A stretch of DNA of 64,000 nucleotides, from the IMG/VR virus record IMGVR_UViG_3300021180_000005, positions 1 to 64,000 of that record; one strand, 5' to 3'. This document shows positions 15,628 to 21,389 of the stretch, piece after piece; the stretch's first letter is position 1, and each line of letters starts with the position of its first letter. Both the position numbers and the translations under genes were made by a program. A model generated the notes under the pieces. It was not told the origin of the DNA, ran no database searches, and saw nothing but the letters and a program-made list of their open reading frames with translations. The stretch is from a virus.

Positions 15628-16695
15628 ATGTCAACAGCAGGTACAAAACGCGTTCTAGATTTAAATCAAAGAAGCCCAGAAGTGGAAACTCTTGTGCAAA
15701 CCCTTAATAAACGTATTGTGGGTCAACCTGAAGCCGTGAACGTACTTGCTGACATAGTAGAGACGTACCAATCTGGTCTGTGTGACCCTAATAGACCTGC
15801 AGGTGCAGCGTTATTTATGGGTGTTACAGGGAGTGGAAAAACTGCAACTGTAGAAGCAGCTTGTGAAGCTTTGTTTGGCAGTCCTCGCGCATGTGTAAAA
15901 ATAGATGCCACTGAGTTTCAATTTTCCCATGAGGTAGCAAAGCTGGTAGGAAGTCCCGCTGGGTACCTTGGTCACCGCGAGACTCCTGCATTGTTGAACC
16001 AAAAGCGTCTACAAGCATTTCACACCAAAAAGCTAAAACTTGGAATTGTGCTGATCGATGAAATAGAGAAAGCCAGCGATGCCCTATGGCAACTGTTGTT
16101 GGGCATTTTGGATAAAGCTACGTTAACTCTTGGGGATACATCTGTGGTTAATTTTAGCCAGTCTATCATTGTGATGACCTCTAACCTAGGAGCTAAGGAC
16201 ATGTCTAGGCTAATGCTAGGTCAAGGACTTGGGTATCATGCAGAGAAAGTAGTTACAGTAGACAAAGGCAAGATTACGGACATTGCCAAGCAAGCTGCAG
16301 TTAAACATTTCACCCCAGAATTCTTGAACCGGGTAGACTACACCGTAGTGTTTAATCCTTTAACCGAAAATGACATTCGTAAAGTAATGCACATTGAACT
16401 AGGTTTGGTACAAAAGACAATGTGGGATGTAGGTAAGTTTATTTACCAATTAACTGATGCCGCAAAAGAGAAAATACTAGAGGAAGGGTTCAGTAAGGAG
16501 TATGGAGCTAGAAACCTTAAACGCACTATTGAGAAGCGTATACGTATGCCTCTAGCTAGGCTTTTGGCTTCAGGGCAAATTGCTCAAGGGGACTGCGTAG
16601 TAATAAGTGATTCTGGTCAAGAGCAATTTGAGTTCTCTATTCAATCGTTACAATCCACCGCTGTTAAATTCACAGACACAAAGGAAATTCTATGA
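15628..16695 (+). CDS. ClpB/ClpA D2-like AAA+ ATPase
   Basis: A 355-residue protein equal to only the second AAA+ ring domain of ClpB/ClpA plus its small C-terminal domain. It has the VGQPEAV box, Walker A GVTGSGKT (66-73), pore loop GSPAGYLGH, Walker B IVLIDEIEKA (about 141), sensor 1 VMTSNLGAK, an arginine finger in FLNRVDY and sensor 2 GARNLKR. The N-domain, D1 and coiled-coil M domain of ClpB are absent, as is any ClpP-binding loop that I can recognise. Probably a protein-remodelling unfoldase acting on phage or host complexes. AAAGGAGA precedes the ATG. Confidence 0.9.
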   Translation: MSTAGTKRVLDLNQRSPEVETLVQTLNKRIVGQPEAVNVLADIVETYQSGLCDPNRPAGAALFMGVTGSGKTATVEAACEALFGSPRACVKIDATEFQFSHEVAKLVGSPAGYLGHRETPALLNQKRLQAFHTKKLKLGIVLIDEIEKASDALWQLLLGILDKATLTLGDTSVVNFSQSIIVMTSNLGAKDMSRLMLGQGLGYHAEKVVTVDKGKITDIAKQAAVKHFTPEFLNRVDYTVVFNPLTENDIRKVMHIELGLVQKTMWDVGKFIYQLTDAAKEKILEEGFSKEYGARNLKRTIEKRIRMPLARLLASGQIAQGDCVVISDSGQEQFEFSIQSLQSTAVKFTDTKEIL

Positions 16696-16907
16696 TCATT
16701 GACCCGCTGTTTGACACGACACAGTTAAGCGCTGATGGCTTAATGAAGTTAAAAGAAATTCGCATTGCTTTTACCAACCTTTTATACCAGCTACGAGACA
16801 CAGTGCCCACTACTGGAAGAGAATGGGCAATTGTTCAGACTAAACTAGAGGAAGCATCCTTCTTCGCTGTGAAGTCTCTAAAGAACCAACAATCCAACCG
16901 AGAGTAG
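16692..16907 (+). CDS. Acb2/Tad1-hairpin-like small protein, anti-CBASS candidate
   Basis: Seventy-one residues, ATG overlapping the AAA+ stop. The core LKEIRIAFTNLLYQLRDTVP then GREWAIVQTKLEEASFFAVK matches the signature of Acb2-family proteins (R-E-x-x-x-x-x-T-K-L-E-E-A-x-x-W/F-A), hexameric sponges that bind cyclic oligonucleotides and block CBASS, and Thoeris signals in some cases. Size is as expected. Located as the last gene of the + strand unit, typical for accessory anti-defence genes. Assignment rests on motif recognition only. Confidence 0.65.
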   Translation: MIIDPLFDTTQLSADGLMKLKEIRIAFTNLLYQLRDTVPTTGREWAIVQTKLEEASFFAVKSLKNQQSNRE

Positions 16908-16911
16908 ATAC

Positions 16912-16983
16912 AAAAAAAAATAGCCCTCAAACTGAGGAGCAGGCCGCTAGGTCTGTTCTTTAGTTTGAGGGCTATTTCTATTT
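16912..16983. terminator. strong bidirectional terminator
   Basis: A perfect 16-bp inverted repeat (16918-16933 and 16962-16977) around a 28-base loop that itself can form a 5-bp stem. An A9 run on the left and a T-rich ATTTCTATTT on the right give a U tract in both directions. It lies exactly between convergent units: the + strand operon ending at 16907 and the - strand unit ending at 16982. Confidence 0.9.
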
Positions 16984-17128
16984 ATGGCTTACAGATACTT
17001 TGACAGCCGGAACCGGTACATCCCGATACACAACAACAATTAGTTGCTCCTCCATCTGCTTTGGCAGTGGATACAGTTGACGTTGCAAAAACAATTAGCA
17101 ATGCAACCATGATAAGTGTCTTAATCAT
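16982..17128 (-). CDS. secreted cysteine-rich peptide, 48 residues
   Basis: Read on the - strand: MIKTLIMVALLIVFATSTVS then TAKA form a clear signal peptide (cut after AKA), leaving about 24 residues with six Cys (CCC, C, C, C in NCCCVSGCTGSGCQSICKP). AGAGGAAA lies seven bases before the ATG. The last gene on the - strand before the terminator. Disulfide-rich or metal-binding secreted peptide; no family recognised. Confidence 0.6.
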   Translation of the reverse strand: MIKTLIMVALLIVFATSTVSTAKADGGATNCCCVSGCTGSGCQSICKP

Positions 17129-17140
17129 ATTATTTTCCTC

Positions 17141-17515
17141 TTAATTCCATCCAATACCTAGTAGCTTCTGCCACCAAGAGTATTTCTTTGTGCGATCAAT
17201 CTTACCGCCATTGTTGAGGTAGCGCCATTTAACGCCGCCTTGGATATGTCCTGCGCCAGACGTAATGAGTCCTCCAATTGAACCTCCGATGCATACCGGA
17301 TTCGGGATTAGACTCAGTGCTGCTAGGCCAACTGTCTTGCCAAGATTGTAAGTGAGCACTGCGGAAGATACAGGCATGACCTTTGCCAATGCGTTTATGA
17401 CTCCATTGGCTTCTAGGGCTACTCCTGCTTTAAGACCGCGAACTGTCTCGTACATATCAAATCCGCCTGCTATCAAATCAAAAGCTACGAGAGGTAGAAC
17501 GTATAGATGAATCAT
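17141..17515 (-). CDS. hydrophobic membrane protein
   Basis: A 124-residue protein with at least three hydrophobic stretches (LYVLPLVAFDLIAGGF, SSAVLTYNLGKTVGLAALSL, VCIGGSIGGLITSGAG) and a charged tail (KIDRTKKYSWWQKLLG). FDMYETVRGLKAGVALEANG recalls DUF5658-like small membrane proteins with a G-x-x-E-x-N motif. AAGGAGA precedes the ATG. Function unknown. Confidence 0.6.
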   Translation of the reverse strand: MIHLYVLPLVAFDLIAGGFDMYETVRGLKAGVALEANGVINALAKVMPVSSAVLTYNLGKTVGLAALSLIPNPVCIGGSIGGLITSGAGHIQGGVKWRYLNNGGKIDRTKKYSWWQKLLGIGWN

Positions 17516-17523
17516 GTGTCTCC

Positions 17524-17895
17524 TTATACATTATCTGATGTGCAGTTACCTGCAGCGGTAGTAATGGTTGTTAAACTAGACACCAGCAATACGCTGAGTA
17601 TAGCGTTTAAGCCAGACCCGGAAATTGCTGTGCAAACTCCTAGGACAGTGATGTCATCACCCTTCACTCCATAGTAATTACCGCCGAAGCTTACGGCTGT
17701 GTGAGATGCATCGCTTTGCTGTTCCACAGCGTTTGCATCGTTAGCTTTAATTGAAATGGTGCCTGTGTCTAGCGGTGCCTGTGCGGTTACCGTTGCGAGC
17801 GAACCAGAACCTGTATATGAAACAACTTTTGCCGTGATGGAGACGTGGTCTCCAACGTTAATGGTACCGCCGTTTTTTGAAATGCCTGTAGCCAT
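17524..17895 (-). CDS. putative small structural beta protein
   Basis: A 123-residue Ser/Thr/Gly/Val-rich protein of mostly beta character (HVSITAKVVSYTGSGSLATV). Composition resembles the small capsid-associated and decoration-type proteins at 35319 and 43745 (similar GDHVSITAKVVS versus GDYVMVRCLVSS openings), but function is not clear. ATG preceded by AGGAGT. Confidence 0.55.
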   Translation of the reverse strand: MATGISKNGGTINVGDHVSITAKVVSYTGSGSLATVTAQAPLDTGTISIKANDANAVEQQSDASHTAVSFGGNYYGVKGDDITVLGVCTAISGSGLNAILSVLLVSSLTTITTAAGNCTSDNV

Positions 17896-17915
17896 GAAAA
17901 CTCCTATGTAAAATT

Positions 17916-17991
17916 TGGTAGGGCGACTCGGACTCGAACCGAGGTTGCAGCGTTTTGGAGACGCGCCGATTGGCCGCTATCTTATCCCCCT
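17916..17991 (-). tRNA. tRNA-Trp (CCA)
   Basis: A 76-base cloverleaf on the - strand. Acceptor AGGGGGA pairs with TCGCCCT except for one G-G mismatch; D loop with GG; anticodon loop CTCCAAA giving anticodon CCA; T arm CTCGG-TTCGAGT-CCGAG; 3' CCA is encoded. Trp is rare in bacterial genomes but enriched in several virion proteins here. Confidence 0.88.
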
Positions 17992-17998
17992 GAAAGTC

Positions 17999-18072
17999 TG
18001 GAGGGTCCGCGTGAGATCGAATCACTTTCCCCAGAGTCACAGTCTGGAGCCGACACCAGTCGGTACGGACCC
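17999..18072 (-). tRNA. tRNA-His (GTG)
   Basis: A 74-base cloverleaf, seven bases upstream of tRNA-Trp in transcription order. Acceptor GGGTCCG pairs perfectly with CGGACCC; anticodon stem CCAGA/TCTGG with loop CTGTGAC giving GTG; T loop TTCGATC; encoded CCA. The base before the acceptor is A and the discriminator is T, so the usual G-1:C73 identity pair of bacterial tRNA-His is not encoded. Confidence 0.82.
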
Positions 18073-18075
18073 TTG

Positions 18076-18462
18076 TTACCCATTAGGGTATATTGTTCTG
18101 CTTTTTCTTTTCCACTCTCTGCACAGTTCACACCTACAGTGGTGTCTGTTGTATGTGTTATCGGTACCGTGCTTCTTATTTTGCAGAGGTGTTGAAAAGT
18201 CTTGTTTATTTTGCTCGCTGGTTATTTCTCTGTGACAGGCTTTGCAAAGAACATCACATTTTGCAAGCTCTATATCTCTTCGTTCTATAGACCAACTCCA
18301 TACATCACTCGCTGTCTTAGTTGTACGGTCTCTATAGTGATTTTCTAAGGTATCCTTGGCACCACACCTAAGGCATTCTTTGTCTTTAAACCAAGCTGCG
18401 CGTCGTGCAGCCTTCCATTGTCTTTGATAAGCCAACTGGGCCTCTCTTGTCGCAAAGGGCAT
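18076..18462 (-). CDS. HNH homing endonuclease
   Basis: ATG at 18462 behind AGGAGG gives 128 residues; the longer frame to 18507 would start inside the promoter. Features: CLRCGAKDTLENHY (zinc pair and His), CDVLCKACHREIT (core), and HGTDNTYNRHHCRCELCREW, a Cys/His module also found in the GIY-YIG nuclease at 37735 (HGTSYAYGKKNCRCEICRKF). It has its own promoter and sits between a terminator and the tRNA genes. Confidence 0.82.
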   Translation of the reverse strand: MPFATREAQLAYQRQWKAARRAAWFKDKECLRCGAKDTLENHYRDRTTKTASDVWSWSIERRDIELAKCDVLCKACHREITSEQNKQDFSTPLQNKKHGTDNTYNRHHCRCELCREWKRKSRTIYPNG

Positions 18463-18478
18463 ACTTCCTCCTACTTTT

Positions 18479-18507
18479 AGGATACCACAAATGGAGGGCA
18501 CTGTCAA
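18479..18507 (-). promoter_or_regulatory. sigma70-type promoter with extended -10
   Basis: On the - strand: TTGACA (18507-18502), 17-base spacer, TGTGG then TATCCT (18484-18479). Located 17 bases upstream of the HNH start at 18462 and downstream of a terminator. Shares TGTGNTAT with the promoters at 23048, 38608 and 62240. Confidence 0.8.
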
Positions 18508-18550
18508 ATCTAACCATTTACTTTTAATATGACGTTGTTTTGACTCTAGA

Positions 18551-18594
18551 CAAAAGAAAGCCCCACGGAAGCAATTAAACGCTCCCAGCGGGGC
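18551..18594 (-). terminator. intrinsic terminator
   Basis: Two stacked stems, GCCCC/GGGGC and GGGAGC/GCTTCC (one G-U) separated by a small internal loop, followed on the - strand by TTTCTTTT. It ends the transcript of the spanin-like gene just before the promoter at 18507. Confidence 0.82.
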
Positions 18595-18606
18595 GGGAAA
18601 CCTACT

Positions 18607-19359
18607 CTACAGCCCTGTGTAGTGACCTACCAAACCCCTAAGTACGGCTCCTATGACTGTCCCTACGATTAAATACCGTCTCTTGCTCTTCCTAGCCTCG
18701 TCCTTGACGACTTTTATCTGTTCTTGGCATACCTTAACATCATCCGTGGCCTTTGCCTTGAGGCCTGCTATGAGCCCGTCTCGGTCAAGTACCTGTTGGC
18801 CCTCAGCAGTTAACAAAGTCTGAGCATTGGTCAGTTCTTCAGTCTTAGCTGTGAGCTGCTGAGAAAGCGCTGGGGCCTTTTCCAGCTCAACTACTGTCGC
18901 GCGAGCACCCTCTGGTGATAGAGTAGCTTGTCCATTGCTAATAGATACGCCTGCTTCTGGGACAAGAACATTCCATCGCTGGATTAATTCTGTGGGTGTC
19001 ATTGCTTTGTCTACAGCTTGCTGTTTTGTGAGCGCCGTTACAAGTTGCGCCTGAAGCTGTGTAAGCTGGGCGTCTCGTGCTTCGATCTTTGCAACTAAGG
19101 CTTGTGTGTCTGCGTCGTGCTGTGCACGCTGTTTATCAAGTGCGTCGTTCTTCTCTTGTTGAAACGCTGCGACTACCTTAGCTTGCTCTAGGTTTGCGTG
19201 GTCATGCTCTGAAATAACATTGGCTATTTTTCCAAAAGAAAACCATGACAAAAGAATTAAAAACACAACAATAAGCAATCTCTCATGTTGTTTTAAATAT
19301 GCACTGACAGGGTGTAAAGAATTAAGCAACTGCGGCGTAGGTGTAGATGTTGTTTCCAT
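18607..19359 (-). CDS. membrane-anchored coiled-coil protein, spanin-like
   Basis: A 250-residue protein: cytoplasmic 25 residues, one membrane helix (LLIVVFLILLSWFSFGKIA), long Ala/Gln/Glu coiled coil (AKVVAAFQQEKNDALDKQRA and onward to about 220), and a C-terminal hydrophobic segment (YLIVGTVIGAVLRGLVG). An N-terminal anchor plus periplasmic coiled coil is the i-spanin plan, but the second hydrophobic segment is unusual and no lipoprotein partner is seen. GAGGAGA lies seven bases before the ATG, inside the preceding nuclease ORF. Confidence 0.6.
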   Translation of the reverse strand: METTSTPTPQLLNSLHPVSAYLKQHERLLIVVFLILLSWFSFGKIANVISEHDHANLEQAKVVAAFQQEKNDALDKQRAQHDADTQALVAKIEARDAQLTQLQAQLVTALTKQQAVDKAMTPTELIQRWNVLVPEAGVSISNGQATLSPEGARATVVELEKAPALSQQLTAKTEELTNAQTLLTAEGQQVLDRDGLIAGLKAKATDDVKVCQEQIKVVKDEARKSKRRYLIVGTVIGAVLRGLVGHYTGL

Positions 19360-19855
19360 GTCTGAATCTCCTCAAGGCGTCCGTCATAATAACCCATTCT
19401 TCATAAGTAAACCTGTCGCCTTTGCCGTAGTTACAAGAACGACAGCAAACTACACAGTTTTCTTTAGAATAACCTAAAGAGTTGTCTTTACGATCCAAGT
19501 TATACGGATTTGATTTTCTGTTCAAAGTAAATGCGTTCCATACAACCTCATCGCCACAGTAATGACAGTTCTTGTCCTGTACGAACTGTAAGAACTCTTC
19601 AAAAGAAAGATTCACATCTTTCCCAGAACCATGCGCTACTGTCAAAAATCTCCTATACACAGTTTCGTACGGTCTGTACTTAGACTTTCCTTTGTTGTGT
19701 TTAGTATGACCGCAGCTTTTACTTTGACCTAATGTTAGGGAACGCATAAACACATACCGTTCCACGCCACAACTACATTTACATAGAATTTTTTTCATAG
19801 GAACTTGTAGAACAGGTGCACCTTCCACAAGCTCCCATTGACCAAATACTGCCAT
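19322..19855 (-). CDS. HNH homing endonuclease
   Basis: A 177-residue nuclease: opening module MAVFGQWELVEGAP, CKCSCG and CGHTKH zinc pair, then CHYCGDEVVWN, YNLDRKDNSLGYSKENCVVC and CRSCNYGKGDRFTYEEW. Related to the nuclease at 8132. The ribosome site AGGAGACTCAG abuts the ATG. The last 12 codons overlap the ribosome site and start of the spanin-like gene. Confidence 0.87.
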   Translation of the reverse strand: MAVFGQWELVEGAPVLQVPMKKILCKCSCGVERYVFMRSLTLGQSKSCGHTKHNKGKSKYRPYETVYRRFLTVAHGSGKDVNLSFEEFLQFVQDKNCHYCGDEVVWNAFTLNRKSNPYNLDRKDNSLGYSKENCVVCCRSCNYGKGDRFTYEEWVIMTDALRRFRHGNNIYTYAAVA

Positions 19856-19881
19856 GCTGAGTCTCCTATGCTTCAGTATTC

Positions 19882-20295
19882 TTATCTCTGCTTGCGCAAC
19901 TTATCAACGACCACAAAAGCCCACACAAAAGGTGCTGGAGCTAGTGCCCACTCTCCTAGCATTAACATGAAATCCCCAATGCTATAAATACTTCCAAGAT
20001 CATACTCATCCGCTAAGAAATTCAAATGAGTTTTGGAGGTCATCACGCAGTGGACATAGTCTAGCATTATCTTTCCATCGGGAAGGATCATAACGTCACC
20101 TACGATCTTTGTGCCGTCTTCTAAGGTTTCCGTAGTGCCGTGTTCTAGTTTCTCCAGCTTTGCTTGACTAATGCGTACTGGGAACGTGTCTTCGTTAGCA
20201 TTGAGAACTACTTGGTTGGATGCAGCCCCTAGGAAAAACAACAGCAGAGGCACAGCAACAATATAAAGAGAAGTCTTACGTAAAAACTTAAACAT
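19882..20295 (-). CDS. membrane protein, DUF5317-like region
   Basis: A 137-residue protein with an N-terminal hydrophobic helix (LYIVAVPLLLFFLGAAS) and a C-terminal helix (LAPAPFVWAFVVVDKL). The central VMTSKTHLNFLADEYDLG then SIYSIGDFMLMLGEW recalls DUF5317-type proteins. AAGGAAA precedes the ATG, immediately after a 7-bp hairpin. Function unknown. Confidence 0.6.
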   Translation of the reverse strand: MFKFLRKTSLYIVAVPLLLFFLGAASNQVVLNANEDTFPVRISQAKLEKLEHGTTETLEDGTKIVGDVMILPDGKIMLDYVHCVMTSKTHLNFLADEYDLGSIYSIGDFMLMLGEWALAPAPFVWAFVVVDKLRKQR

Positions 20296-20307
20296 TGTAA
20301 TTTCCTT

Positions 20308-20338
20308 GAGACCACCCAGTACAAGGCATCATGGTCTC
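20308..20338 (-). promoter_or_regulatory. 5' leader hairpin next to ribosome site
   Basis: Perfect 7-bp stem GAGACCA/TGGTCTC around a 17-base loop, ending immediately before the AAGGAAA ribosome site of the gene starting at 20295. A second smaller stem (CCTA/TAGG) lies just upstream. Likely to affect translation initiation. Confidence 0.5.
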
Positions 20339-20377
20339 GACGCGGCCCTATTGCTAGGTCCCCTGCTCCGCTTCTAT

Positions 20378-20412
20378 CAAAATAAAGCCACCCGTCTCTG
20401 CATGGGGTGGGC
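20378..20412 (-). terminator. intrinsic terminator after 11-codon ORF
   Basis: On the - strand GCC(C)ACCC pairs with GGGTGGC (one bulged C; 20412-20405 and 20393-20387) and is followed by TTTATTTT. It begins exactly at the stop codon of the leader ORF at 20447. Confidence 0.65.
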
Positions 20413-20447
20413 TAGGGCAATGATCTTGCGCGTTCTTTCTGTGTCAT
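20412..20447 (-). CDS. 11-residue leader ORF
   Basis: MTQKERARSLP with AGGAGATGC before the ATG and its stop codon inside the first bases of the terminator hairpin. It follows the two-hairpin RNA leader (20464-20523) that elsewhere precedes homing endonuclease genes. Either a decayed nuclease start or a true leader peptide coupled to termination. Confidence 0.35.
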   Translation of the reverse strand: MTQKERARSLP

Positions 20448-20463
20448 TGCATCTCCTAACAAG

Positions 20464-20523
20464 ATTGAGCCGGGAGTGTGTTAGGCACTCCTCGGCTCTA
20501 GCCCATGGCCGCTAAACCATGAG
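20464..20523 (-). ncRNA. two-hairpin leader RNA, copy D
   Basis: On the - strand: hairpin I CATGG/CCATG with loop TTTAGCGG, linker GCTAGAG, hairpin II GAGCCG-A-GGAGTG pairing with CACTCC-CGGCTC, then TCAATCTT and AGGAG. Same order, linker and spacing as copies at 38541, 58241 and 62168 but with different stem sequences. The stop codon of the dNMP kinase gene lies in the loop of hairpin I. Confidence 0.65.
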
Positions 20524-21216
20524 ATGTTTATTTACTCCAAACGGAAAACTTACCATTAACTCATCGAAAGCAACTACCGCACCTTCTAAGAATTCCTCTA
20601 AGGTACCGTTGTTCTCTAGTATTAGGGACCAGTCCGTAGAGTCCTGCAATGCAGTTTCACTGATGTGCGTAGCAGGTGGTAATGAATTCCTATCCACTCG
20701 CACAGCCTCTCCGTATTGCTTACAAAACTGCATCTCGTTTTCAAACCTGAGGTCCGAAATAAGTGCTATCTGAGGTTTCTCCAGTTCAATTGTTTGAGCT
20801 AATTGTCGAACCCAATAATCTAGGTCTTGCGCCCTTCTGTACTCCGCTCCCCAGAATTGCAAGAGAGTTCTTTGCTTGCCCAAAGGACACATTGGATCGT
20901 CCATGGGAGCATTAGGATCGTACTGCACCCAGTCTGGAAAATCCATGTAGTATCCTTTGCACAACGCAAAGCGACGGTTGGGCTTAAATAGGTTCTCCAT
21001 GCCGCCTGCTTCTACAGCCGCAGCGTTCACTTCGCGTTTCAATGCATCTGCAAAGGCGTATCTACGGATATCGTAGCGGAATTCATTATCTGTTATTTGT
21101 TGCTTATAATCCGGCAGAGCTATGAGTCCGCGTTGTTTGATAATCTCGGCTACGGCTGTATCTTTACCACTTCTCGCACGATATCCGAAGCCAATCACGA
21201 CTGAGTCAATTGCCAT
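20512..21216 (-). CDS. deoxynucleoside monophosphate kinase
   Basis: A 234-residue protein of the T4 gp1-type dNMP kinase family, transferring phosphate from ATP to dNMPs for phage DNA synthesis. Walker A GYRARSGKDTA near residue 11, RRYAFADALKREV, a QFWGAEYRR segment and ALISDLRFENE are family hallmarks. It overlaps the upstream 57-residue gene by one base. Adjacent on the late strand rather than with the replication genes. Confidence 0.88.
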   Translation of the reverse strand: MAIDSVVIGFGYRARSGKDTAVAEIIKQRGLIALPDYKQQITDNEFRYDIRRYAFADALKREVNAAAVEAGGMENLFKPNRRFALCKGYYMDFPDWVQYDPNAPMDDPMCPLGKQRTLLQFWGAEYRRAQDLDYWVRQLAQTIELEKPQIALISDLRFENEMQFCKQYGEAVRVDRNSLPPATHISETALQDSTDWSLILENNGTLEEFLEGAVVAFDELMVSFPFGVNKHLMV

Positions 21217-21389
21217 TATCGTAATGTAACCTTTCCTAGCTGTTTCAACTTTGCGTTGAGTTCGTATTTCGTTAAGTGAGTCTCCGAGTCCTTGAACAAT
21301 GCTACGCCGGGGACAACCACTTCTCCCAGTCCGTACGTATTAGCTACGTCAGACTGGGTACGGATGATGTATTCTTTTTGTTCGCTCAT
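21216..21389 (-). CDS. small hypothetical protein
   Basis: ATG at 21389 overlaps the upstream stop (ATGA), giving 57 residues starting MSEQKEYIIRTQSDVANTYG. Looks like a small folded acidic domain. The gene is coupled on both sides, between the HTH-phosphoesterase-like gene and the dNMP kinase. Function unknown. Confidence 0.6.
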   Translation of the reverse strand: MSEQKEYIIRTQSDVANTYGLGEVVVPGVALFKDSETHLTKYELNAKLKQLGKVTLR

